A DNA stretch of 64,000 bases from Aurantibacter crassamenti (GCF_016811105.1 NZ_JAFBGM010000001.1:1135126-1199125), one strand, 5' to 3'; counted from the stretch's first letter, positions 10,529 to 18,778 are shown. A program made the numbers and translations. Notes: a model not told the origin generated them from the letters alone.

Positions 10529-11133
10529 TATTCGTGGTTTGAATTGATAATTGTATTTAAAATTTTTCTTCCCTTAGGTGTTACAATACCACGTAAGTGA
10601 TATTCTAGATATTCGTCCATTAGGGTAGCTATAGGGAATTTGCTAATTGGAAATAGGCGCTGATCTTTTATACTAGTTACGCCAGAAAAATAAATTCTAG
10701 AGACAAAGTCAATATTTAAATTCTCCCGATATATTTCTAGTTCAATGCCTCTTTTTATATTAACAACTACACATTCTTGCATTTTTTCGTATTGCTGCTC
10801 TTTAATCGATTCATGTATTTTAGGATAATATTTTTGCAACTGGTACTGTGGAGATGATTTTTCATCTTTAAGATGCATTAGAGCAAACTTTTTAATGGAA
10901 TACAACTCTTCAATAGGGTTTTTGCCAAGAGAACAAATATGATCAATACCTTCTGATACGGTACAAAATAGCTGTGTTGTACTTTCTTCTATTAAGTGTG
11001 TTTTGTTTTTAAAATGTGAATAAATAGTCTTTTTTGAAATGCCCATCTCATTGGCTAAATCATCCATTGTAACACTCTTAAACCCTAAGTTTAAGAACAT
11101 GTCAGTTGCCTTTTCTAAAATTTTTTCTTTCAT
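10528..11133 (-). CDS. TetR/AcrR-family regulator of the RND operon
   Basis: This repressor is the first gene of the pump operon. The ATG at 11133 is chosen because the protein then begins MKEKILEKATDMFLNLGF, the usual entry to the TetR domain, and because a promoter fits just upstream. The longer frame to 11172 would run through the promoter. The N-terminal helix-turn-helix spans about residues 20-45 (MDDLANEMGISKKTIYSHF). The remaining 150 residues form the divergent ligand-binding and dimer domain. An inverted repeat overlapping the promoter is the likely operator, so the operon is probably autoregulated and induced by pump substrates. Confidence 0.93.
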   Translation of the reverse strand: MKEKILEKATDMFLNLGFKSVTMDDLANEMGISKKTIYSHFKNKTHLIEESTTQLFCTVSEGIDHICSLGKNPIEELYSIKKFALMHLKDEKSSPQYQLQKYYPKIHESIKEQQYEKMQECVVVNIKRGIELEIYRENLNIDFVSRIYFSGVTSIKDQRLFPISKFPIATLMDEYLEYHLRGIVTPKGRKILNTIINSNHE

Positions 11134-11142
11134 AATCGGGCA

Positions 11143-11172
11143 CAAAGATACTTTAGGAAACTTAAAAAACAA
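11143..11172 (-). promoter_or_regulatory. Promoter of the tetR-RND operon
   Basis: On the minus strand a TTG (11172-11170), a 19-base spacer and TATCTTTG (11150-11143) match the Bacteroidota consensus TTG-N17-23-TAnnTTTG. Transcription should begin near 11136, only a few bases before the ATG at 11133, so the transcript would be almost leaderless. Confidence 0.68.
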
Positions 11173-11183
11173 TTAAAGTTTCC
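11156..11183. promoter_or_regulatory. Inverted repeat, likely TetR operator
   Basis: The arms GGAAACTT (11156-11163) and AAGTTTCC (11176-11183) are perfect reverse complements separated by 12 bases. Partial symmetry continues outward as CTTTA and CAAAG. The -33 TTG of the operon lies between the arms, so a bound dimer would block the polymerase. Confidence 0.65.
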
Positions 11184-11221
11184 AAAGTTTTACGTTTTTT
11201 TAACATTTATTTTGATATTTA

Positions 11222-11629
11222 TCATTGTTTTTCTTGTTGATTGCGCTCAACATAGTTGTTAAAGGCATTTTCACCTTCTTCTTTCCAGTAGGCATCATAA
11301 AATTCCCATTTAGAGAAGTCACTTCTACAACCTTTAAAGTGATTCTTTTTATCATGTTTTAACGATTTTTTAGACTTGCTTTTATGACCTTTTCCTTCAA
11401 GGTTTCCGAATAAAATTTTTGCCATCACCAAAATACCAACTGCCTTCCAATAGCTTAAGATGGGTAAGCCAAATACATCTGGCATAAGCCAATTCCATAA
11501 TAACATAAAACAGTATCCAAATAGCAATAAGAAAAGTATTGCCGCAATTATCATAAAAAGGATTTTGAAAGCTTTTTTAAAAATTTTCTCAGTTTTGGTT
11601 TTAACCTTATGCTCTATATACTTATCCAT
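11222..11629 (-). CDS. Small membrane protein encoded after an ECF sigma factor
   Basis: I do not recognise a named family. The protein has 135 residues. A basic N-terminal helix (residues 1-22) is followed by a long hydrophobic segment (about 23-55, possibly two passes around LLLFGYCFMLLWNWLMP). A weaker hydrophobic stretch (62-75) and a soluble Lys-rich tail come next, ending in an acidic and aromatic part (WEFYDAYWKEEGENAFNNYV). The gene starts 16 bases after the stop of the sigma factor gene upstream, so the two are very likely co-transcribed. A role as membrane partner or target of that sigma factor is suggested by position alone. Confidence 0.7.
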   Translation of the reverse strand: MDKYIEHKVKTKTEKIFKKAFKILFMIIAAILFLLLFGYCFMLLWNWLMPDVFGLPILSYWKAVGILVMAKILFGNLEGKGHKSKSKKSLKHDKKNHFKGCRSDFSKWEFYDAYWKEEGENAFNNYVERNQQEKQ

Positions 11630-11645
11630 ATTTTTTAGTTTTAAT

Positions 11646-12203
11646 TTATATTTTTTTAATTGTATTAGATTTTGATTCTCGCGATTCTAATTGAGTTAAC
11701 AATAGTGATAATGCTCTGTGCCGTCTAGACATTAGCGTACCTATAGGAATGTTTGTTTCAAATGCTATTTCATTATAAGTGTAGCCTTCAAAGTCAATGG
11801 CGATTATAATATTTCTGTATAATGGTTTTAAGTTGCCAATTGCTTTTTTTAGTGCTAACTGCATGTCTTCAGAATAGCTATTATCTATTTTTCCATATAA
11901 AAGCTCAGTAAAATCAGAAAGGCGTTTTTCTAAATCTTCTTCAAGACTGGTTTCATTTTTCTTTTTCCGCATTAGGTCTATTACCTTATTTCGAACGGAA
12001 TTATAAACAAAACCAGCTATGTTATCTATTGGTGATAGACTGTCAGCACGTGAAAATAATTTCAATGCTACATCTTGAATAATATCACCTGCATCACGAT
12101 CTGTAGTATCATCAATTCGCGATTTAGCATACGCTTTTAACGAATGATATTCATCATCGAAAAATGATCTTAAGTTTTTATAATTTTCTGAATTCGGTGG
12201 CAT
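11646..12203 (-). CDS. RNA polymerase sigma factor, ECF (sigma-70 region 2/4)
   Basis: This 185-residue alternative sigma factor has region 2 in residues 15-90 (DAGDIIQDVALKLFSRAD, then FVYNSVRNKVIDLMRKKK for -10 melting and recognition). Region 4 lies at residues 125-175, with the helix-turn-helix YNEIAFETNIPIGTLMSRRH. No recognisable anti-sigma factor is adjacent; the co-transcribed small membrane protein is the only nearby partner candidate. The gene is divergent from the polyprenyl synthase gene 150 bases away. Confidence 0.92.
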   Translation of the reverse strand: MPPNSENYKNLRSFFDDEYHSLKAYAKSRIDDTTDRDAGDIIQDVALKLFSRADSLSPIDNIAGFVYNSVRNKVIDLMRKKKNETSLEEDLEKRLSDFTELLYGKIDNSYSEDMQLALKKAIGNLKPLYRNIIIAIDFEGYTYNEIAFETNIPIGTLMSRRHRALSLLLTQLESRESKSNTIKKI

Positions 12204-12309
12204 TCAAAAGTGGTTTGCAAATAACTTCACTGATAAAGACGAAACTTTTCAAAGCTATTGCATTTTTAAATGAACTTTTTTAAAATTTAGGTTGATTGAC
12301 CATTCACCA

Positions 12310-12338
12310 TTGTTTTTGTTAAAATGGATGTATTTTTG
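12310..12338 (+). promoter_or_regulatory. Promoter of the polyprenyl synthase gene
   Basis: TTG (12310-12312), an 18-base spacer and TATTTTTG (12331-12338) match the Bacteroidota consensus. The predicted start of transcription near 12345 lies downstream of an in-frame ATG at 12324, which supports translation from the ATG at 12354 instead. Confidence 0.55.
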
Positions 12339-12353
12339 GTTAAAATTTCAGCA

Positions 12354-13328
12354 ATGCAGACTATTGAAGCTTATAGAAGCTCGTTTATTACATATCTTGA
12401 AAATCAATTAGCGACCAAAGAGCCGAAAAATCTTTACGACCCAATTAATTATATTTTAGGGTTAGGTGGCAAACGACTACGGCCTGTACTTACATTAATG
12501 TCTGCGGAAATATTTGGTACAGATTACAAAAAAGCACTAGATGCAGCCTTAGCAATAGAGGTTTTTCATAATTTTTCTTTGATTCATGATGATATTATGG
12601 ATGATGCCCCTTTACGCCGTGGTAATGAAACTGTACATGAGAAATGGGATATTAATACAGGAATTCTTTCAGGTGATGCCATGCTAATTGGGGCCTATCA
12701 ATTATTTGAAAATTATGAAGGGGATACTTTTCGTCAATTGGCACAATTGTTTAGTAAAACTGCCCTTGAGGTTTGTGAGGGGCAACAATATGATATCGAT
12801 TTTGAAACCCGAGATGATGTAACTATTCCTGAGTATTTAAAAATGATTGAATACAAAACTGCGGTTTTAGTAGCTGCAGCTTTAAAAATGGGAGGTATTA
12901 TTGCAAATGCCTCATTAGAATTGCAGAATAGTATTTATGATTTTGGACGAAACTTAGGCATTGCATTTCAATTGCAAGACGATTATTTAGATGCATTTGG
13001 TGATCCAAAAACCTTTGGCAAACAAATAGGGGGTGATATTATTGAGAATAAAAAGACATTTTTGTATTTGACAGCCCTAGAAATTGCCGCCGCTGAACAA
13101 CAAAAAGAACTTCAAGATTTATTTTCTTTTCAACCAAAAAACCCTTCGGATAAGATTGAATTGACCAAAAGTATTTTTGTAGAATCGGGCGCTGTAACTG
13201 CTATACAGCAAGAAATTGAACGATATACCAAAAATGCCTTTGCAGATCTCAATCAACTTTCTATTTCAGAAGAAAAGAAAAATCTACTTAAAGAGTTTGG
13301 CGAGAATTTGATGCGGCGTAAAGTTTAA
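12354..13328 (+). CDS. Polyprenyl diphosphate synthase (octaprenyl type)
   Basis: The enzyme condenses isopentenyl diphosphate onto an allylic primer to build the long side chain of menaquinone. The trans-prenyltransferase fold is marked by GGKRLRP near residue 41, the first Asp-rich motif LIHDDIMDDAPLRRG (about 80-94) and the second motif QDDYLDAFGD (about 208-217). An ATG at 12324 is in frame but lies inside the predicted promoter and would add ten residues before MQTIEAYRSS. Exact chain length cannot be read with certainty. The gene converges on the TonB receptor gene and the two stop codons overlap. Confidence 0.93.
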   Translation: MQTIEAYRSSFITYLENQLATKEPKNLYDPINYILGLGGKRLRPVLTLMSAEIFGTDYKKALDAALAIEVFHNFSLIHDDIMDDAPLRRGNETVHEKWDINTGILSGDAMLIGAYQLFENYEGDTFRQLAQLFSKTALEVCEGQQYDIDFETRDDVTIPEYLKMIEYKTAVLVAAALKMGGIIANASLELQNSIYDFGRNLGIAFQLQDDYLDAFGDPKTFGKQIGGDIIENKKTFLYLTALEIAAAEQQKELQDLFSFQPKNPSDKIELTKSIFVESGAVTAIQQEIERYTKNAFADLNQLSISEEKKNLLKEFGENLMRRKV

Positions 13329-15595
13329 TTCAACTGGTACCGAACCCCAAAAAAGCCTCTAATTCCTTGGTTTGGTCCATAAACATAAGATGGGTCAAAG
13401 GTTAAGGCGTATGGGTTATCTGCAGTAGCTATAGCATTTCCATTGTTGTCAAAATCTACGTTTCGATCAAAAGGGTCATTCGCACGTGCTATGATAAATG
13501 GATTGCCGTGGTTTGGTGTCCAATTAAGCAAGTTTTTTACGCCACCATAGAATTCAAAATCTTTAATTCCTTTATAGGTGAATTGTATGTTTTGAATACT
13601 CCAGATGGGAGAGAAATCACTTCGTGGATCATTTTGTCCTAATGTGGGCAATCGCATTGGTCCGTATAAGTTTCCGGTATAATCAACAGCCAATTTAAGA
13701 CTATGAAAATTGTACCCAAGACTCCATGTTCCGGTATAACTTTCTGTTAGAATTTGACGACTTGAAATTCCGTTTTCAGTTTGTCGTACATCTTGAAAAG
13801 TACCACCTAGTAAAAATTTAAATCCCGAAGGTAGCGATGCATCAATATTAATGCTAACACCTTGTGATACTGATTTTCCATCTAAGTTATTGTAGATAAT
13901 TTGATTAGGATTGGTGTCGTAATCAGGTAAAATAGCGTTGCTAAAATTGGTGTAAAACAACGAGGCGTCTATATTTACAAAGCTACCATTGCTGGTGTAT
14001 ATTTTTTTTAAATAATTCAGATTGATATTATAAGATTGCTCTGGCTCAAGTGTTTCAGATACTATAACATCTCGTGCCCCAGTAAGTGCAGCATGTTCTT
14101 CAGTAAATAAATTAACTACTCTAAAACCTGTACCCGCATTTAAACGCAGTATATCATTGTCGGTTATTTTCCAACGATAAGCGGTTCTGGGGGTGAAAAT
14201 GTTTCCGTGTCTACTGTCATAATCATAACGCATACCCAGTAATAGCGAATGTTGTCTTGCGAGATTTATTTCATCTTGAACAAAAAGACTCGGAATTATA
14301 ACTTCATCAGCATTAACAGTAGCCGTAGTATTATCATTGTAGAAATTGTAACGTAAAGCAGTGCCAGCCAAAATATCATGTGCACCTATTTTTTTGTCCC
14401 ATGTTAATTGTGTGAATCCGATTCGTTGATCTGCAATATAGGCTACATCACCATACACTGAATTTTGGCTATGGTCATTGTAAGAAAATGATAAAAGTAA
14501 TTTTTCTTTTACTGGTAATTGATATTTACCTAACACCTCCCATCTTCTGGTGTAAATGCTTTCACCATAAATTTCATCACCACCTCTAAATTCAGGTGTC
14601 CATTGTAATTCACCACCCCAACGGTCTTCGTAAAAGAATCTTCCTGCTAATGAAAAAACACGATTATTATCACGTTGAAAACTCCATTTTTGAAAAACTG
14701 AAATACGATCTTGCAATGTTAGGTCAGTGAAGTTATCATTGTTATTGTCAATTAATTCATTAAAATTAAAATAATTGATACTCAATAACATAGTAGCCTT
14801 TTTGCCTACATTAAATTTTGTTCCTATATCAAGATTATATTCTCCCCAACCTGTAACAAAAGAATCTGCAAAAAATTCAGGAGCCTCTAATGTGCTTTTC
14901 GTAATTATATTTATTAATCCACCAACGGCTTCGCTACCATAAAGGCTTGAAGCAGGGCCCTTAACAATTTCTATTTGTTCAATTAGTGAATTTGGAATTC
15001 CAGATAGGCCATATACGGTACCTAGGCCGCTTACAATTGGCATACCATCAATTAAAACTAAAGTATACGGGCCTTCCAATCCATTGATGTGAATATCACC
15101 AGTGTTGCAAACATTGCAATTGATTTGTGGGCGCACTCCATTTACGTTTTGTAGGGCTTCGAAAATACTTGCTGTTGGATTTTTTTTAAGAAATGTTGGG
15201 CTATATACTTCAACTGGCACGGGGCTTTCTGAACGACTCACTGCTTTTAATGTTCCAGATACAACAGTTTCTTCTAATTGTTCAGAAGCGGCGTTTAAAT
15301 TTAATTGAAGTGTTAGCTTTTCATTTTCAGATATTGAAACTTTTTTTGAAAGTGTGTGATAGCCTAAGAACTTTACTATAAGTGTATATTTTCCTGAGGG
15401 AATATGTTGTAAAATAAATTGTCCTTTTTCATTTGATGAAGTACCAATAGTGGTTCCTTCAAGATACACATTGGCAAACGGAATTGTAGCTAGGTCATCA
15501 GATATAGATCCTTGAATTTCGCCATTTTGAGCTGAAATTGAGTTGGTGACAAAACAAAAAATAAGGGTAAAATAATAAATATAATTTTGCTTCAT
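13325..15595 (-). CDS. TonB-dependent outer-membrane receptor, probably for a metal or metal chelate
   Basis: This 756-residue receptor has a Sec signal peptide (to about residue 22), a carboxypeptidase-like beta-sandwich (residues 25-100), a plug domain (about 120-235) and a 22-strand barrel ending in FFGVRYQLN. The plug carries NCNVCNTGDI with Cys160 and Cys163, a CxxC pair unusual for a plug and a possible metal or redox site. The plug also has the conserved VLIDGMPIVSGL and EIVKGPASSLYGSEAVGGLI. The gene is divergent from a DtxR-type regulator followed by a ZIP transporter. A DtxR-like palindrome overlaps its promoter, so metal-regulated uptake is the best reading. The metal (Mn, Fe, Zn or Cu) is not determined by the sequence. 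Confidence 0.92.
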   Translation of the reverse strand: MKQNYIYYFTLIFCFVTNSISAQNGEIQGSISDDLATIPFANVYLEGTTIGTSSNEKGQFILQHIPSGKYTLIVKFLGYHTLSKKVSISENEKLTLQLNLNAASEQLEETVVSGTLKAVSRSESPVPVEVYSPTFLKKNPTASIFEALQNVNGVRPQINCNVCNTGDIHINGLEGPYTLVLIDGMPIVSGLGTVYGLSGIPNSLIEQIEIVKGPASSLYGSEAVGGLINIITKSTLEAPEFFADSFVTGWGEYNLDIGTKFNVGKKATMLLSINYFNFNELIDNNNDNFTDLTLQDRISVFQKWSFQRDNNRVFSLAGRFFYEDRWGGELQWTPEFRGGDEIYGESIYTRRWEVLGKYQLPVKEKLLLSFSYNDHSQNSVYGDVAYIADQRIGFTQLTWDKKIGAHDILAGTALRYNFYNDNTTATVNADEVIIPSLFVQDEINLARQHSLLLGMRYDYDSRHGNIFTPRTAYRWKITDNDILRLNAGTGFRVVNLFTEEHAALTGARDVIVSETLEPEQSYNINLNYLKKIYTSNGSFVNIDASLFYTNFSNAILPDYDTNPNQIIYNNLDGKSVSQGVSINIDASLPSGFKFLLGGTFQDVRQTENGISSRQILTESYTGTWSLGYNFHSLKLAVDYTGNLYGPMRLPTLGQNDPRSDFSPIWSIQNIQFTYKGIKDFEFYGGVKNLLNWTPNHGNPFIIARANDPFDRNVDFDNNGNAIATADNPYALTFDPSYVYGPNQGIRGFFGVRYQLN

Positions 15596-15629
15596 CTAAA
15601 TTAAAGTATTGGTCTGTAATAAATAAATA

Positions 15630-15645
15630 TTTAGACAAACCTAAA
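15630..15645. promoter_or_regulatory. DtxR/MntR-type operator between TonB receptor and regulator
   Basis: The 16-base site TTTAGACAAACCTAAA has the dyad TTTAG-N6-CTAAA expected of DtxR/MntR-family boxes. On the minus strand the same bases contain TAGGTTTG, a TAnnTTTG -7 element placed for the receptor gene, so binding would block its transcription. On the plus strand TATTTTTG at 15670-15677 could be the -7 element for the regulator gene. Confidence 0.68.
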
Positions 15646-15723
15646 ACATTTATTTTATTAATAAAAATGTATTTTTGCAAAACAGTTTTTGTGCTTTTTA
15701 GAGTTAATTGAAAAAATCAACAA

Positions 15724-16380
15724 ATGACACTTTCAGAAGAAGATTATATAAAGGCTATTTATCACCTAGGTAAAGGTGATAATACTACCGTGTCAACCAA
15801 CTCGGTGGCTGAAATGGTAGAAACAAAACCTTCTTCGGTTACTGATATGGTTAAGAAGCTTTCAGATAAAGGTGTGGTAAATTATAGGCCATATAAAGGT
15901 GTTAATCTCACAGAATATGGGCAGAAAATTGCGCTTACTCTAGTTCGAAAGCATCGTCTATGGGAAGTTTTTTTAGTAGAAAAACTAGGTTTTTCATGGG
16001 ATGAGGTACATGAAGTTGCTGAACAATTAGAACATATTAAAAGTGAAAAATTGATTGATCAGTTAGATAAGCATTTGGGGTACCCACAAGTAGATCCACA
16101 TGGTGACCCAATACCCTCTAAAACAGGTGAGTTTAAGAAGACAATTAAGAAGTTGTTGATTGATATACCCGTGGGTACTAGTGGTATTTGTGTAGGTGTG
16201 AAAGACTCTTCACCTCCATTTCTCAAATTCTTAGATAAAAATAAAATTGCTTTAGGTGATACTATTTTAATAGTAGATAAAGAAGAGTTTGATGGTTCTT
16301 TTAATATTCAAATAAATAAAAAGAACATTCATATTTCTAATCAAATTGCAAGTAATTTATACTTGAAAATATCAGAATAA
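15724..16380 (+). CDS. DtxR/MntR-family metal-dependent transcriptional regulator
   Basis: This 218-residue repressor senses a divalent metal (Mn or Fe in characterised members). The winged helix spans residues 1-62 (TNSVAEMVETKPSSVTDMVK as recognition helices). The metal-binding and dimer domain (about 63-140) includes RKHRLWEVFLVEKLG, the helix with EVAEQLEHIKS, and the strongly conserved YPQVDPHGDPIP. A C-terminal SH3-like FeoA domain covers about 150-218. The ZIP transporter gene follows after two bases, forming an operon, and the palindrome upstream is the probable binding site. The long form with an SH3-like domain resembles DtxR/IdeR more than short MntR. Confidence 0.94.
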   Translation: MTLSEEDYIKAIYHLGKGDNTTVSTNSVAEMVETKPSSVTDMVKKLSDKGVVNYRPYKGVNLTEYGQKIALTLVRKHRLWEVFLVEKLGFSWDEVHEVAEQLEHIKSEKLIDQLDKHLGYPQVDPHGDPIPSKTGEFKKTIKKLLIDIPVGTSGICVGVKDSSPPFLKFLDKNKIALGDTILIVDKEEFDGSFNIQINKKNIHISNQIASNLYLKISE

Positions 16381-16382
16381 TT

Positions 16383-17204
16383 ATGCAAGGAATAATTGAA
16401 TATTTTGAATCTATTAATCCAATTTTGGCCGCATTTTATGCGACCTTATTTACATGGGGTTTAACTGCTGCGGGGGCGGCCTTAGTATTTTTGTTTAAGA
16501 GTCCAAGCCGTTCTGTAATGGACGGAATGTTAGGATTTACAGGTGGAGTAATGGTTGCAGCAAGTTTTTGGAGTCTCTTGGCGCCAGGTATTGAAATGAG
16601 TCCGGGTGAGGGTTTTGTAAAAGTAATTCCAGCCGCTGTTGGGTTTTTTCTAGGGGCGCTTTTTCTATTTGGACTAGATAAAATTTTACCGCATTTACAT
16701 TTAAATTTTAAAGAAGCCGATGCTGAGGGAATGAAAACACCCTGGCACAAAACCACTCTATTAACCCTAGCAATTACTTTACATAATATACCAGAAGGTT
16801 TAGCTGTGGGCGTACTTTTCGGAGGTGTAGCTGCTGGTTTTGATGGCGCAACAATTGGTGGTGCTGTCGCTCTTGCACTTGGTATTGGGTTACAGAATTT
16901 TCCAGAAGGTTTCGCTGTAGCCATGCCATTGAGAAGACAAGGATTAAGTCGGTGGAAAAGTTTTCAATACGGTCAAGCATCTGCCTTAGTTGAACCAATT
17001 GCAGCTGTAATTGGTGCTTGGGCTGTATTAACGTTTCAGCCTATATTGCCTTATGCACTTTCATTTGCAGCAGGTGCAATGATATTTGTTGTAGTTGAAG
17101 AAGTGATTCCTGAAACGCAGCAAGACAAACACTCAGATATTGCCGTTATGGGTTTTATAGGTGGTTTTATTGTTATGATGACCTTAGATGTTGGTTTAGG
17201 GTAA
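16383..17204 (+). CDS. ZIP-family divalent metal transporter
   Basis: This 273-residue inner-membrane protein imports zinc or related metals. Eight hydrophobic segments are visible. The paired metal-site motifs are LHNIPEGLAVGVLFGG in TM4 and LQNFPEGFAVAMPLRR in TM5, with the His/Asn/Glu ligands in place. A cytosolic loop with HLHLNFKEADAEG lies before TM4. Family members of this GufA/ZupT-like group accept Zn, Fe, Mn or Co. Transcription together with the DtxR-type regulator points to Mn or Fe control, but specificity is not proven. Confidence 0.93.
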   Translation: MQGIIEYFESINPILAAFYATLFTWGLTAAGAALVFLFKSPSRSVMDGMLGFTGGVMVAASFWSLLAPGIEMSPGEGFVKVIPAAVGFFLGALFLFGLDKILPHLHLNFKEADAEGMKTPWHKTTLLTLAITLHNIPEGLAVGVLFGGVAAGFDGATIGGAVALALGIGLQNFPEGFAVAMPLRRQGLSRWKSFQYGQASALVEPIAAVIGAWAVLTFQPILPYALSFAAGAMIFVVVEEVIPETQQDKHSDIAVMGFIGGFIVMMTLDVGLG

Positions 17205-17258
17205 TGTCATAAATCACAATAGATTTAAAAATATACTTTGCATAGAACAAATTAAAAA

Positions 17259-17292
17259 TTTGAACGTTTACAAATTGAGTTCGGTAACTTTG
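17259..17292 (+). promoter_or_regulatory. Promoter with very short leader
   Basis: TTTG (17259-17262), 22 bases and TAACTTTG (17285-17292) fit the Bacteroidota consensus. The following ATG at 17300 lies only seven bases after the -7 element, so the transcript may start at or next to the start codon. Confidence 0.55.
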
Positions 17293-17299
17293 TAAATAG

Positions 17300-17740
17300 A
17301 TGGCAAATAAGAAAAATAATTGGTTATGGAATATTTTAATCGTGGTAACGATTATTATAAGTATTCTCGCTTTTACAGCTCACTATAAAAACTGGACAGA
17401 GATTAAGCCTAATAGTTTTCGAGTACTTTCAGGTATTTATTATGAGAAATTCAATTTTTCAGAAGTAGATAGTGTTGAGTTTGTAGAGCGTATTCCGCCA
17501 ATGCAACGTCTAAATGGCTTTTCTGCTTTTGAAGTTGGTAAAGGTGTTTATCAAGAATTTAAGGATTCACTTACAGATAAAAAGGCTTTAGTTTTTATTG
17601 ATAATTTTGAGAGAAGAAAAATTCGATTAGTGAAAAAAGATGCTTCTCAGTTTTTTATTAATTTAAAGGATTCAGTCGAAACTGATCAGTTATTTTTATT
17701 ATTTCAATCAAAACTGGAGGGTCTTAACTCCACAGAGTAA
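17300..17740 (+). CDS. Hypothetical membrane-anchored protein
   Basis: I do not recognise this 146-residue protein. A short basic N-terminus is followed by one membrane helix (about residues 9-25, ILIVVTIIISILAF). A soluble domain then has alternating strands ending in a C-terminal helix (SVETDQLFLLFQSKLEG). The strand pattern followed by a helix is reminiscent of small PH-like domains, but this is a weak structural guess. It has its own promoter and no obvious functional neighbour. Confidence 0.7.
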   Translation: MANKKNNWLWNILIVVTIIISILAFTAHYKNWTEIKPNSFRVLSGIYYEKFNFSEVDSVEFVERIPPMQRLNGFSAFEVGKGVYQEFKDSLTDKKALVFIDNFERRKIRLVKKDASQFFINLKDSVETDQLFLLFQSKLEGLNSTE

Positions 17741-17879
17741 TTCATTTATCCTGCATTTAATATTCTCGAAATAGGATTCATTGTTTTTTAGATAATTATA
17801 ATTTTGGCAATTATTATGCTTTGTTCATTTGCATAATTAATTGTAATATTAACGTAATAAATTAATTAAAAAAGTAGAA

Positions 17880-18245
17880 ATGGATACGAAAGATGTTGCT
17901 AATAAATTGGTTGCTTGGTGTAAAGAAGGTGATTTTCAATCACCATATCAAGAATTGTATAGCCCTAATATTGTGAGCATTGAAAATGACGGTACAAGTG
18001 AAGGTGGGCGAGTAGAAGGTTTTGAAGGTATAAAACAAAAAGGAGAATGGTGGGCAGAGAACTTTGAAGTACATAATACTACAGTATCAGAGCCAACGGT
18101 CGCAGAAAATTGGTTCGCTGTAAAATTTGAGATGGATACAACGCACAGACCATCAGGTATGCGTTCAACAACATCTGAAATTGCGGTCTATGAAGTGAAA
18201 GATGGTAAAATTGTAAAAGAGCAATTTTTTTATGATGAGCAATAG
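17880..18245 (+). CDS. SnoaL-like/NTF2-like domain protein
   Basis: This 121-residue cytoplasmic protein has the cone-shaped SnoaL/NTF2-like fold: an N-terminal helix (VANKLVAWCKEGDF), then YQELYSPNIVSIE, a helix-loop with EGFEGIKQKGEWW, and a four-strand sheet ending in YEVKDGKIVKEQFFYDEQ. Members range from isomerases to binding proteins, so no function can be assigned. The gene stops three bases before the end of the convergent lipoprotein gene. Confidence 0.8.
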   Translation: MDTKDVANKLVAWCKEGDFQSPYQELYSPNIVSIENDGTSEGGRVEGFEGIKQKGEWWAENFEVHNTTVSEPTVAENWFAVKFEMDTTHRPSGMRSTTSEIAVYEVKDGKIVKEQFFYDEQ

Positions 18246-18248
18246 TGT

Positions 18249-18638
18249 TTACTTATAAGTAAGTATCTTAATTACACCACTTGCTCCTCTTACGCCATAG
18301 AATGCTGCATCTGAATTAGAAAGTGCTTGTATTTTTTTAACATTTACACTTTCGACAAGTCCTGTTAACGATTCAAATGAATTACCTACTGCATATCCAT
18401 TAAGAATATAAAGTGGTTCAATATTTGATTGAATTGAGCTTTCACTTTTTGTAAATACTGGCACGCCATTTTTTAATATTACACCTGGTAATCTTTGGAT
18501 ACGGCTAAGTAATGTGACGGAAGCCCTATTCTTTTGTTCAAAAGTTTCTTCAGTTTGTGGTGCTTCAGAATTAATTTTTGAAGTTGTCTTACAACTCAAA
18601 AGAGTAAGGCCAATGCTAAGAAAAATTAGATATCTCAT
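18249..18638 (-). CDS. Lipoprotein consisting of a stand-alone TonB-receptor plug-like domain
   Basis: This 129-residue protein has a lipoprotein signal (MRYLIFLSIGLTLLSCKTT, Cys at residue 16). The remainder matches the second half of a TonB-receptor plug: PLYILNGYAVGNSFESL aligns with the usual PLYVIDG segment, and ALSNSDAAFYGVRGASGVI with the usual VLKDASAAIYGSRGANGVI. No barrel follows, and the protein ends normally with a stop. The neighbouring sequence holds no barrel remnant, so this looks like a deliberately short protein and not a broken receptor. Its role is unknown. Confidence 0.8.
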   Translation of the reverse strand: MRYLIFLSIGLTLLSCKTTSKINSEAPQTEETFEQKNRASVTLLSRIQRLPGVILKNGVPVFTKSESSIQSNIEPLYILNGYAVGNSFESLTGLVESVNVKKIQALSNSDAAFYGVRGASGVIKILTYK

Positions 18639-18778
18639 ATTATATAAGTTTTAAGGTGCAAATTGAAAGTGTAATATAAGGTAATTTGTTCGCTATTTTT
18701 TGTTTGTCACCTTTATGTGTGTTGAATTTATGCTAGCGAAACCTTTTGAATAATTAGATTAGAGTAAAATTTAGAATT

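Noticed and set aside
16436-16924. A 162-codon open frame opposite the ZIP transporter gene
   Set aside because: It has no start context, no family features and a Pro/Ala/Lys-rich composition typical of the antisense of a membrane protein gene.
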